16,122 nt of DNA from an uncultured Brachyspira sp. (GTDB lineage Bacteria; Spirochaetota; Brachyspiria; Brachyspirales; Brachyspiraceae). Of this stretch, positions 8,164 through 15,558 are shown piece after piece. Location: positions 1-16,122 of the forward strand of contig NZ_CAKVGN010000065.1 in NCBI RefSeq assembly GCF_934747485.1, in the 5' to 3' direction. The number at the start of each line of letters is the position of its first letter. Position 1 is the first letter of the stretch. The translations under genes were made by a program, and so were the position numbers. Below the pieces are notes generated by a model. The model saw only the letters and a list, made by a program, of their open reading frames with translations. It made no database searches and had not been told where the DNA came from.

Positions 8164-11079
8164 TTAAAAAATGCTACTAGTAGTTTGATTGTCTCTCAAA
8201 TCTGTAATAGTAGAATTGAGGTCATATTCTCTTCTAGGAAGTCCTGCATTAGGGAAATCAGTAAGAGTAAATTCAATCCAAAATTCTTTATTCCAATAAG
8301 AACCCTTAACCGAACCGCTTGCAATATCCGAAGGAAGAGAAGAAGGCGATATAGAAAAAGTAGCCCTTAATTGCCAGCCGTCTAATTCATGCCATATACT
8401 AGTATTTATAGAACTTAGTTTAAATAAGCTGTTTATTCTTTTTTGAGAATCTCTAAAATTAAAAGAATCAACAATATCCCAGAAAGGATTGACCCAAGTT
8501 TCATTTTCTTTTTCAGCATAAGACTTTATGTATCTATAAGCTCTGTCGTTTCTGCTTGTTGTAGAAAAACTAAAAGTAAATTGTTCTAATATTTTTAATT
8601 CAAAACCAAGTGAAAAAGCTGCAGAATTATATTTATAGTTAATAAAGTCATGTCTATATGTTATATCAAAGAAGAATCTGAAATCATTTTTATAGCCGTC
8701 AAAGAATTTCTTTTTATTATTTCTTACCAATATCCAATCGGTGAGATTATCTATAGGAATAGGGACATGAATAAGAGTATTAATAGCGTTTTGTGTAAAA
8801 TTTGTACCGAGTAGGTTTTTAGATAAATCATAAGAAATATAGGAAGAGTCATAATATAATCTTGTAGAGCCTCCTACTTCTGTTGTTAAAAATCTATTGG
8901 TATTATGTATAAGTTCATAATTTTTAGTTTGAGCATTATATGTTGGTATAAGGTCATAACCCGTTCTAATAGTACCTCTAATATCCCAATTTAAATTAGG
9001 TATAAAAAATATGCTGTATCCAGTACCGCCTGCGTTTAGACTTGTATTAATGCTATGACTGCTGAAATCTCCGCTTTGATTTTCATTAGTATATGCAGCA
9101 TCTTTTTGCTTAAATCTATAGCCAATGCTATATGATGTATCCCAAGTCACAGATGGGGAGAAATAGTTATCAAATTTGTAAGGCAATATGGAGTTAGGTA
9201 AAAATACAGAAAGGTTCATACTGCTCGCTAAACCTAAATATGTATTGTCTCTGTCATAAATTAAATCCTCTGACTTAGGATTGACACTTTTTTGATAAGC
9301 ATAGTCTATATTAAAATTAGGAGTAAATCGCATAAATAAATTAGTAAAACTTCTTGATAATCCGCCGTTTAATTGCAAGTTATTTCTTTCAGCTAATTTT
9401 TCGTTTAGCTGCTCATTGAGATTAGGATTATTATAAAATGCTATACCTTCGGAGGTCTTATAATCTATTGTGTGAGAATAATTCATACTGATATTATAAT
9501 TAATATTAACATCAGGGAAATAATAAGAAGTCTCATCTCCAAAAACAGAACTATAGCTTGCCGATAATGAAGGCAGAACTAATCTGCTTGGTTTAGGCAT
9601 ATAATAATCAAAATTTGTGTTATAGTTTACAGATAAATTTCTTACAGCTGTGAGATTCCATTCAGCCCCAGCTCTTAAACTAACACCATATATAGTGCTA
9701 TTAACATATATGGAGTTTTGTATGTAACTTTCTGGATATGAATCTCCTATATCACTTAAATCACCAGTAATGGCAGTGAATAATGATAATATATCTAAAG
9801 CTCCTCTTTGATTATAAAAATCAGATTTAAAATATAAATCACTATTTAAATTTAATTTACCAGTAAGATAAGCATTAATATTTTCTCCGCTATATAATTG
9901 TATAGTATGGTCATATTGAAACTTATACCTAGGCACAAATTTACCTACTTGTCCGCCAGTAAAATAGTTAACGTATCTTGTACCAAAACCAATACTAGAA
10001 GATATATAAGAATCAAGTAAATAATATTGTCTTCCTAAGGCAAACATAGCATCTAAAGATAAATTATGATATTGGCTAGTGTATCTGATTTCATCTCCAA
10101 TAAGAAAACCTAACTTTTGATATGCATCAAACCTTATTCTGTGATCAACTCCATATAAATTAAAAGTTTTACTGTTTTGCATATAAACGCCTTCTCTTAA
10201 ACTTTGCCCGAAAGTGCTTATAATACCAGTACCAACATTATTTTGAATAAATAGAGGAAAGTAAAATACCGGCTGCCTTCCAACCCTATATATACTGTTA
10301 AATATTAATACCTTTTGTGTATCCCATAAATAAACTCTTGAAGCTAAAAAGTCATGTGCTACAGGAGTAAGTCTTGAAAAACTTACACTACTATCATTAG
10401 CAAAAAAATCAGGGTCATTAAATTTTATTATGTTACCTTGAACTGTAAAACTTTGAAATTTTGTGTTTCCGTTATATAAGATACCTTTCTTATCATCTTT
10501 ATTAAGCATGAACCATTCGCCATTTAAAACGCTGCTTCCAGATTCTACTTTTAAATTACCAGAAGCAAATACTTCTCCGGTTTTCATGCTATAAACAACT
10601 CTGTCAGCACTCATAACATTATTGTACATTTTCAGCTGTACATTTCCATATAATGCTATTAATTCTTCATCTGCCTCATCTATCTTATACCTTTCAACAT
10701 AATCTGCACTTTTAAACTCTATTTGCCCACCGCCTGCATTAATACTACTTCTTGCAACATTTCTTATATTATTCTCACCCGTAATTTTTACAACATCTAC
10801 ATTAACTTGCCTTTTTATAATCCTCGCTCTCAAAGTAGATTCGTCATCATAAGGATAAATTTCTATACCGTAATTTCTTGCATATTCTGTTAATACATAA
10901 TATGGAGTAAAATTAACTATATTAATAAAAGAAACGGGATTTCTTTTAGCATCGAATTGATTTATTTGCATTAATGCATTTTCATTTGTTCTAATATTAT
11001 TATTATCTTGATTATTATCTTGTGCATATAAGTATGCATTAAATATTATTAAAGATAATAGTAATATCAAGACTCGCAT
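8164..11079 (-). CDS. lptD: LptD/OstA-like outer-membrane protein
   Basis: The protein has 971 residues. Residues 1-19 are a signal peptide (cleavage likely after LYA). Residues 119-225 look like the periplasmic OstA/LptA-type beta-jellyroll, with repeated strands such as ALYGNVQLK, VFASGNLKV and ILYNGNTKF. VGRQPVFYFPLF (266-277) matches the P-x-FY-x-P-x-F signature at the entry to the LptD barrel. The rest alternates polar and aromatic residues as an outer-membrane beta-barrel does, and the chain ends in Phe, the usual terminal residue for Bam-dependent insertion. LptD places LPS or lipooligosaccharide in the outer leaflet, which fits Brachyspira, whose cells carry lipooligosaccharide. Unlike E. 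coli LptD, it has no cysteine at all. A good AGAGG site precedes ATG 11077-11079. It lies 31 bases after tyrS and 3 bases before the ankyrin gene, in one operon. Confidence 0.82.
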   Translation of the reverse strand: MRVLILLLSLIIFNAYLYAQDNNQDNNNIRTNENALMQINQFDAKRNPVSFINIVNFTPYYVLTEYARNYGIEIYPYDDESTLRARIIKRQVNVDVVKITGENNIRNVARSSINAGGGQIEFKSADYVERYKIDEADEELIALYGNVQLKMYNNVMSADRVVYSMKTGEVFASGNLKVESGSSVLNGEWFMLNKDDKKGILYNGNTKFQSFTVQGNIIKFNDPDFFANDSSVSFSRLTPVAHDFLASRVYLWDTQKVLIFNSIYRVGRQPVFYFPLFIQNNVGTGIISTFGQSLREGVYMQNSKTFNLYGVDHRIRFDAYQKLGFLIGDEIRYTSQYHNLSLDAMFALGRQYYLLDSYISSSIGFGTRYVNYFTGGQVGKFVPRYKFQYDHTIQLYSGENINAYLTGKLNLNSDLYFKSDFYNQRGALDILSLFTAITGDLSDIGDSYPESYIQNSIYVNSTIYGVSLRAGAEWNLTAVRNLSVNYNTNFDYYMPKPSRLVLPSLSASYSSVFGDETSYYFPDVNINYNISMNYSHTIDYKTSEGIAFYNNPNLNEQLNEKLAERNNLQLNGGLSRSFTNLFMRFTPNFNIDYAYQKSVNPKSEDLIYDRDNTYLGLASSMNLSVFLPNSILPYKFDNYFSPSVTWDTSYSIGYRFKQKDAAYTNENQSGDFSSHSINTSLNAGGTGYSIFFIPNLNWDIRGTIRTGYDLIPTYNAQTKNYELIHNTNRFLTTEVGGSTRLYYDSSYISYDLSKNLLGTNFTQNAINTLIHVPIPIDNLTDWILVRNNKKKFFDGYKNDFRFFFDITYRHDFINYKYNSAAFSLGFELKILEQFTFSFSTTSRNDRAYRYIKSYAEKENETWVNPFWDIVDSFNFRDSQKRINSLFKLSSINTSIWHELDGWQLRATFSISPSSLPSDIASGSVKGSYWNKEFWIEFTLTDFPNAGLPRREYDLNSTITDLRDNQTTSSIF

Positions 11080-11110
11080 TATTGCCTCTTAAAAATCACA
11101 TTTATCTTTT

Positions 11111-12307
11111 TTAAGAAAATTTTATTTTAAAGAAGTTACGTTTTCCTATTTTTAATATTCCCTCTTTATTTATATTAGAGTTTATATCCGTAATCTTTTC
11201 ATTATCTAAAGTAACACTTCCCTGAGAAATTAATCTTTTTAAATTGGATTTACTTTCATTTTTCATGCACACAGATAAAATATTTAAAATATTATCATCT
11301 TTACCAACAACAATTTCTTCTATTTCATCAGGCACACCCTTAGAGCTAAATATTCTCTTAAACTCCTCTTCAGCATTATTAGCATCATCTTCTGTATGAT
11401 ACAATTTTACAATCTCTTTGGCAAGTATAGATTTAATATTTCTTGGATTCTCTCCTTCTTCCATAGCCTTTTTATAGTTTCTTATATCGTTCATAGGTAT
11501 ATCTGTAACTAATTCCATATATTTGAGAATTAAGTTGTCAGGTATACTCATAGCCTTGCCATACATATCTTTAGGGCTGTCATAAACACCTATATAGTTG
11601 CCTAAAGATTTACTCATCTTCTCAACACCATCTAAACCTTCAAGCAAAGGCACAGTTAAAACTGCCTGAGGAGATAGACCATATTCTTTCATTAGGGTTC
11701 TTCCAACAAGTAAGTTAAACTTTTGGTCATTACCTCCAAGCTCAACATCGCATTCTAAAGAAACAGAATCATAACCCTGAGCTAATGGATATAAAAACTC
11801 CATTATGCTTATAGGCTGACCATTTTTATATCTCTTAGAAAAATCATCTCTCTCTATCATTTGTGCTACTGTATATCTTGAAGTAAGTCCAAGTACATCT
11901 GCAAAACTCATCTTGCCAAGCCATTTAGAGTTAAACTCAACTATAGTTTTTTCAGGGTCTAAGATTTTAAAAACTTGCTGTTTATAAGTTTCTGCATTTC
12001 TTAAAACATCTTCTTCACTTAATCTTGGGCGAGTTTTTGTCTTACCAGATGGGTCTCCTATTCTACCTGTAAAATCTCCTATAAGAAATATAACTTTATG
12101 TCCAAGTAGCTGAAAATGTCTCATCTTTCTTAAAAGTACAGTATGTCCTAAGTGTATATCCGGAGCTGTTGGGTCAAATCCTGCTTTTACTGTTAATTTT
12201 TTTCCGCTTTTTAGCTTTTCTTTTATCTCTTCTAAGCCTATTATTTCGCTTGCTCCTCTTGAAATTAATTCTATAGATTCTTCTAAACTGTATTGTTTCT
12301 CTTCCAT
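11111..12307 (-). CDS. tyrS: Tyrosyl-tRNA synthetase (TyrZ-like, class I)
   Basis: The enzyme charges tRNA-Tyr with tyrosine in the cytoplasm. The chosen start, ATG 12305-12307 (MEEKQYSLEESIEL), gives 398 residues, normal for the family; AAGGA lies about 11 bases upstream. A longer frame begins at a TTG (12374-12376) that is part of the -35 box. Visible signatures are PDIHLGHT (HIGH motif, about 49-56), GDFTGRIGDPS, GGNDQKFN (191-198) and EKMSKS (229-234), and a C-terminal S4 RNA-binding domain from about residue 350 (LKRLISQGSVTLDNEKI). The HLGHTVLLRKMR form points to the TyrZ-type branch rather than the E. coli type. It is the first gene of an operon with the lptD-like and ankyrin genes. 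No T-box leader is seen; the leader is only about 34 bases. Confidence 0.97.
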   Translation of the reverse strand: MEEKQYSLEESIELISRGASEIIGLEEIKEKLKSGKKLTVKAGFDPTAPDIHLGHTVLLRKMRHFQLLGHKVIFLIGDFTGRIGDPSGKTKTRPRLSEEDVLRNAETYKQQVFKILDPEKTIVEFNSKWLGKMSFADVLGLTSRYTVAQMIERDDFSKRYKNGQPISIMEFLYPLAQGYDSVSLECDVELGGNDQKFNLLVGRTLMKEYGLSPQAVLTVPLLEGLDGVEKMSKSLGNYIGVYDSPKDMYGKAMSIPDNLILKYMELVTDIPMNDIRNYKKAMEEGENPRNIKSILAKEIVKLYHTEDDANNAEEEFKRIFSSKGVPDEIEEIVVGKDDNILNILSVCMKNESKSNLKRLISQGSVTLDNEKITDINSNINKEGILKIGKRNFFKIKFS

Positions 12308-12347
12308 ACTTATATTAATCCTTATAAAATTTAAAATATATGAATCT

Positions 12348-12376
12348 ATAATAATGTAAATTTTAATTAAAGTCAA
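12348..12376 (-). promoter_or_regulatory. tyrS: Sigma70-type promoter of the tyrS-lptD-ankyrin operon
   Basis: TTGACT (12371-12376), a 17-base spacer and TATTAT (12348-12353) each match the consensus at 5 of 6. The predicted start of transcription is near 12341, about 34 bases before the tyrS start codon. Confidence 0.78.
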
Positions 12377-12439
12377 TTATTTAAAATATTCTCTTTTATT
12401 AGTTATATATATTTTTTGCTCTAAGTTTTTTAATTTATT

Positions 12440-12459
12440 CTAATATCCCGCCCTATTAG
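12440..12459. other. Small hairpin with a C-rich loop
   Basis: CTAATA (12440-12445) and TATTAG (12454-12459) are perfectly inverted around the loop TCCCGCCC, in otherwise very AT-rich sequence upstream of the tyrS promoter. On the plus strand it is followed by GTTTTGTGTTT. It could be a terminator remnant or part of a dispersed repeat; its role is unknown. Confidence 0.35.
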
Positions 12460-12517
12460 GTTTTGTGTTTATATAAAAAATATTGTTTTAATATTCTTTA
12501 TTGTCTAATTAAAAAAA

Positions 12518-12762
12518 GCACACCCGCCCAAGATTTAATTAAGCTAATAATCTACTTTCCCGCACGGTAAATGTATTTATAAAAATAATAAAAGTTGTAT
12601 TTATAATTAATTTACATATTTTGTTTTGCTTAACGTGCGGTGATGGAGTTTTTAAATTAAAAAAAACACTTGGGTGGGGAGCTAAAAATTCTCGTTGAGC
12701 AATAAAGATGGTGGAAGCTTAAATTTTAAATTAGAACATCAAGAAAAAAGGGTGGGGTGTGT
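12518..12762. repeat. Nested inverted-repeat element between the oppA-like gene and tyrS
   Basis: The gene-free stretch 12377-12774 contains GC-rich blocks in an AT-rich background. The inner arms are CCGCACG (12560-12566) and CGTGCGG (12634-12640), extended past one mismatch by TAA and TTA. The outer arms are CCCGCCCAAG (12523-12532) and CTTGGGTGGGG (12669-12679), and a third block GGGTGGGGTGTG (12750-12761) can also pair with GCACACCCGCCC (12518-12529). TGTATTTATAA occurs twice inside (12572-12582, 12596-12606). The pattern fits a dispersed intergenic repeat or structured RNA. No open frame of meaningful length is present. Confidence 0.55.
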
Positions 12763-12774
12763 AAATAAAATTTT

Positions 12775-12818
12775 TTAAGAAATAAAATACTATTTAAAAA
12801 TAGCACTTTATTTCTTAA
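12775..12818 (-). terminator. Long hairpin after the oppA-like gene, probable terminator
   Basis: A 12-bp perfect outer stem (TTAAGAAATAAA at 12775-12786 with its complement at 12807-12818) encloses a 6-bp inner stem (CTATTT at 12790-12795 with AAATAG at 12798-12803) and a 2-base loop. It lies 28 bases past the stop codon. A T-rich stretch (ATTTTATTT) follows on the minus strand only after a short A run, so termination is likely but not certain. Confidence 0.6.
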
Positions 12819-12845
12819 ATTTATTAAAATTACAATTTATTAAAA

Positions 12846-14489
12846 CTATTCTTCAATATAGGCATAATTAAATCTATATCTTCCCAATGGGTCATCAATA
12901 TAATTTTTTAATTTTGGATTTACAACCAAAAAATCTGTTCTATATATAAAAGGTATTATAGGCATATCTTCAAATAGAATAGCCTCTGCTTCTTTTAATG
13001 CTTCCATTCTCTCTTTTTCATTTGTAGAAGCAGTGGCAAAGTTTATTAAATAGTCATATCTTTCATTTGAAAAACCGCCGTAATTTATATCGCTATCGCT
13101 TGTCATAATTTGAAGCATTGTGAGAGGGTCATTATAATCACCTGTCCAGCTTGTTCTAGCCATTTGGTATTTGCCTGATTGTCTGAAAGGAAGTGTGATT
13201 TTTGACTCTTCTGTTCTCACTGCCACATCAATGTTTAAATTATTTTTCCACATCTGCTGAATTGCTTCTAATACTGTTGTATAGAAACCAGATGAAACTT
13301 TTACTTCTAATATTGGAAAATTTTCTCCGTTTGGATAGCCTGCTTCTGCTAATAATTTTTTTGCTTCTATTATATTGTTGCTGTAATTGTTCGCTATTAT
13401 GAAATTGCTGCTCTCTTCTCTAAAAGATTTTTCAAGCCCTTTTACTACAGGAGGAACAAAGCTTTCTGCTGCTATTAGTTTGCCGTAGCCAATATTACTT
13501 ACAATGTAATTTCTGTCTATTGCTAATGATAATGCTTTTCTCACTCTTTTATCTGACAAGGTTTTATCTTTATTATTTAAATCTAAATAATAAACTCCTA
13601 TAATGTCACTTACAGCCATAAGGTTTTCTTTTATTAAACTTTCTATCTCGCCAATAGGAGGGGCATTAATAGAAAAGTCAACATCTCCTGTTCTAACGGC
13701 ATTAAGAGATATGTATTCATCAGCTATCAAAACAAAATTAATTTTCTTAGCAATCTGATTTTTATAATCCCAATAATTAGTATTAAGCTCAAATGCTATT
13801 AACTCATCGGGCTTTCTCTCTGTCATCTTGTAAGCACCATTTCCAATATATGCCTCAGGCTTCCAAGTCCAATCATCACCGTATTTATTTATAATGTCCT
13901 CTCTCACAGGCACATAACAACCACCAGAAGCTAAAATATCTTCAAAGTATAATGTAGGGTTTTCAAGCTCTATTGTAAGAGTGTTTTCATCTACTGCAGT
14001 AACTCCCAAACTCTCAATAGGCTTTTTGCCTGTGTTTATGTCTTTTGCATTTTTTATATAATACATTAAATATGCTATAGGAGATGCTGTTTTAGGGTTA
14101 ACGATTCTTCTATATGAATATACAAAATCATCAGCTGTGAGTTTTTTGCCGTCGCTCCATTTTGCATCTTCTCTTATGTGAAATGTATATTTTAATTTAT
14201 CTTCGCTTATCTCCCATATGTCTGAAGATCCTCCCACTATTTTATTGTTTAAGTCTTTTGTTAATAGCCCTTCAAATGCATGATTAATATAAATAAAACC
14301 ATAAGTTTCATCGTTTATTGCGGGGTCAATAGACTCAAGTTCATAGCCTAAGTTTACTGTAAGTTCATCTTTAATGTTTTTTGTTTCTTTACTACCGCAA
14401 GATATGATTAGTAAAAAAATTAGAAAAGTAAAAAATGTTTGAAATAATGTTTTGATAAAAAAGTTCTTTTGTTTAAAATTACAAGTCAT
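12846..14489 (-). CDS. OppA-like substrate-binding lipoprotein (SBP family 5) under a TPP riboswitch
   Basis: The protein has 547 residues. ATG 14487-14489 follows AAGGAG at good spacing. Residues 1-30 are a signal sequence ending in the lipobox IISC, so Cys31 would be lipidated and the protein anchored in a membrane facing the periplasm. The mature part has the family 5 plan: VNLGYELESIDPAIND near the N-terminus, FEGLL (72-76), the signature WSDGKKLTADDFVYSYRRIVNP (111-132), GNGAYKM (217-222), and RVRKALSLAIDRNYI (315-329). Family members bind oligopeptides, nickel or other solutes and pass them to an ABC permease. No permease or ATPase gene is adjacent. A TPP riboswitch lies in its leader, so expression probably responds to thiamine pyrophosphate and the ligand may be related to thiamine; that is inference. 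A hairpin closes the single-gene unit. Confidence 0.9.
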   Translation of the reverse strand: MTCNFKQKNFFIKTLFQTFFTFLIFLLIISCGSKETKNIKDELTVNLGYELESIDPAINDETYGFIYINHAFEGLLTKDLNNKIVGGSSDIWEISEDKLKYTFHIREDAKWSDGKKLTADDFVYSYRRIVNPKTASPIAYLMYYIKNAKDINTGKKPIESLGVTAVDENTLTIELENPTLYFEDILASGGCYVPVREDIINKYGDDWTWKPEAYIGNGAYKMTERKPDELIAFELNTNYWDYKNQIAKKINFVLIADEYISLNAVRTGDVDFSINAPPIGEIESLIKENLMAVSDIIGVYYLDLNNKDKTLSDKRVRKALSLAIDRNYIVSNIGYGKLIAAESFVPPVVKGLEKSFREESSNFIIANNYSNNIIEAKKLLAEAGYPNGENFPILEVKVSSGFYTTVLEAIQQMWKNNLNIDVAVRTEESKITLPFRQSGKYQMARTSWTGDYNDPLTMLQIMTSDSDINYGGFSNERYDYLINFATASTNEKERMEALKEAEAILFEDMPIIPFIYRTDFLVVNPKLKNYIDDPLGRYRFNYAYIEE

Positions 14490-14536
14490 AAAAAACTCCT
14501 TAAAAATATTAAATAGAGATTTTTATAACGCCGTTT

Positions 14537-14599
14537 GTCTTGCTTTATTGAATTTTGTTTTTTAGTCTTGTTTGATTATGCAATTTAATAAAACAAGAC
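14537..14599 (-). promoter_or_regulatory. Possible expression platform: two mutually exclusive hairpins
   Basis: Between the TPP aptamer and the gene, the RNA segment read from 14599 to 14587 (GUCUUGUUUUAUU) can pair either with AAACAAGAC (14565-14573, 9 bp, loop of 13) or with AAUAAAGCAAGAC (14537-14549, 13 bp including one G-U pair). The two structures exclude each other. Neither is followed by a clean U-tract, so the mechanism is not clear. The remaining leader (14490-14536) is AT-rich and holds only the ribosome binding site. Confidence 0.4.
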
Positions 14600-14651
14600 C
14601 AACATTAGAAAAGGTATCATTTTATTAATATTAAAGAAAAAATAAAAGATA

Positions 14652-14742
14652 TAATTCCCTACGCTGGCATTACCCAAACAGGTTATAAGGGTCGAAGCCT
14701 AATTATGTAAACTTCCTCTCAGCCTTTTACAAGCTCCCCATG
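14652..14742 (-). promoter_or_regulatory. TPP riboswitch aptamer (THI element)
   Basis: Read on the minus strand, the conserved blocks appear in order: GGGGAGC (14733-14739), GGCUGAGAGG (14715-14724), a P3 arm (GAAG/CUUC), ACCCUUAUAACCUG (14679-14692), and GGGUAAUGCCAGCGUAGGGAA (14655-14675). CUGAGA and ACC-U-AACCUG form the pyrimidine-binding side, and UAAUGCCAGCGUAGGGA the pyrophosphate-binding side of the known thiamine pyrophosphate aptamer. It begins just after a promoter and lies about 160 bases before the OppA-like start codon, in the same direction. In bacteria these aptamers usually turn expression off when TPP is plentiful. Confidence 0.96.
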
Positions 14743-14750
14743 TTGATAAT

Positions 14751-14778
14751 ATTATATAGTATTTTGATTTTTAATCAA
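14751..14778 (-). promoter_or_regulatory. Promoter of the riboswitch-oppA-like transcript
   Basis: TTGATT (14773-14778), a 16-base spacer and TATAAT (14751-14756) on the minus strand place the transcription start a few bases before the TPP aptamer. A further TTGACA (14805-14810) lies upstream at a spacing that does not fit this -10. Confidence 0.6.
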
Positions 14779-14930
14779 GAGAGCAGAGTATAAATTTTTA
14801 AGTTTGTCAATTTAGATTTTTTGAATTTTATTGTTTGTTATTGCTTTACTGCTATGAGTGTTTTGCTAAAGTTTTTGTTTTGAGAAAGATAGAATTATTA
14901 TTTTTTGTATATATTACTAGTGTGTAGAAT

Positions 14931-14998
14931 ATTTGCACTTTTCGCGAAGCGTACTCGTAGGTTAAAACTTTTTGCTGCGGTAAAAGTTGAATAAAACA
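14931..14998 (+). repeat. Dispersed intergenic repeat, copy 1
   Basis: It begins ATTTGCACTTTT and has the core GCGAAGCGTACTCGTAGG (14944-14961). A hairpin of AACTTTT (14966-14972) and AAAAGTT (14982-14988) follows, then the tail AAAAGTTGAATAAAA shared with copy 4. It lies in the gene-free stretch 14811-15558. Confidence 0.6.
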
Positions 14999-15072
14999 AA
15001 AATTTATATGACAAAATATCGTTGTTTAACTATGTATTTAAGTTTGTTAAAAATTATTTATTTAAATTAAGA

Positions 15073-15205
15073 TATTTGCAGGCTTTGCCCCCCTGCGAAG
15101 CGTGCCCGTAGGGTAGCACACCAGTTCTTTTGCCGATAGGCACCTACTCGGTATTGGTATAAAAGAAGCCTATATCCTTCGGATACGCTTTGCGAAGAAC
15201 TGCAT
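15073..15205 (+). repeat. Dispersed intergenic repeat, copy 2 (largest, with internal hairpin)
   Basis: It begins ATTTGCAGGCTTTGCCC and has the core GCGAAGCGTGCCCGTAGGG, nearly the same as copy 1. A further segment is enclosed by CAGTTCTT (15122-15129) and AAGAACTG (15195-15202), which pair perfectly. Inside are CCTACTCGG and the short inverted piece ATCCTTCGGAT (15174-15184). GC content is far above the flanks. Confidence 0.6.
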
Positions 15206-15288
15206 TTTATGAAGTATAGCTTTTATATACAGACATAAATATAAACATTATTTTAGTTTTATATATTACAAAAATATAAAGCTTAAAC

Positions 15289-15376
15289 ATTTGCACTTTT
15301 TACTTCTTTTGAGGAAGTCCTTCAGGGCGACCAAAGGGAGTACCTTTAGGTGCGTAGCTGCGGGAAAAAGAACAAC
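15289..15376 (+). repeat. Dispersed intergenic repeat, copy 3 (diverged)
   Basis: It begins ATTTGCACTTTT like copy 1, but the middle differs (GAGGAAGTCCTTC, then AAAGGGAGTACCTTT). GGAAGTCCTTC and GGGAGTACCTTT are short near-palindromes. It ends in GCTGCGGGAAAAAG, comparable to GCTGCGGTAAAAG in copy 1. Confidence 0.5.
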
Positions 15377-15441
15377 AAAAAATTATAAAAAATAATTATT
15401 TCAATATATACTAAAAATTTTTAGCTTTTTTCATTTTTATT

Positions 15442-15505
15442 ATTTGCAGGGCTTTACCCTTATCGAAGTAGACAGCATGTAAGGCTAGAAAAGTTGAATA
15501 AAAAA
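15442..15505 (+). repeat. Dispersed intergenic repeat, copy 4 (short)
   Basis: It begins ATTTGCAGGGCTTTACCC, like copy 2, has a decayed core TATCGAAGTAGACAG, and ends in AAAAGTTGAATAAAA, the tail of copy 1. Confidence 0.5.
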
Positions 15506-15552
15506 GTTATATAGAAAAAGATGTTTATTTATATTAAAAGATTGATGTGAAT

Positions 15553-15558
15553 AAAAAA
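15553..15558 (-). terminator. U-tract ending the ffs transcript
   Basis: On the minus strand the closing helix of the SRP RNA (GTTATAAG) runs into GGGGCC and then six T residues at 15553-15558. The SRP helix itself would act as the terminator stem. Confidence 0.65.

Noticed and set aside
8185..8370. A plus-strand frame of 61 codons in the lptD-like gene
   Set aside because: It is a complement of the C-terminal barrel strands; no ribosome binding site and no recognisable domain.
12308..12347. A T-box leader for tyrS
   Set aside because: The leader is only about 34 bases long, and no T-box bulge sequence or terminator is present.
13202..13402. A hydrophobic plus-strand frame of 66 codons resembling a small membrane protein
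   Set aside because: It is the complement of the oppA-like gene; the Leu runs arise from the Asn- and Glu-coding triplets on the other strand.
14585..14620. A leader peptide of 11 codons (MIPFLMLVLFY) between the TPP aptamer and the oppA-like gene
   Set aside because: There is no ribosome binding site before its ATG, and it has no run of regulatory codons. It is expected by chance in AT-rich sequence.
14931..15505. A CRISPR array
   Set aside because: The four related blocks differ in length and sequence, the spacing is irregular at roughly 100 to 200 bases, and no cas gene is present.
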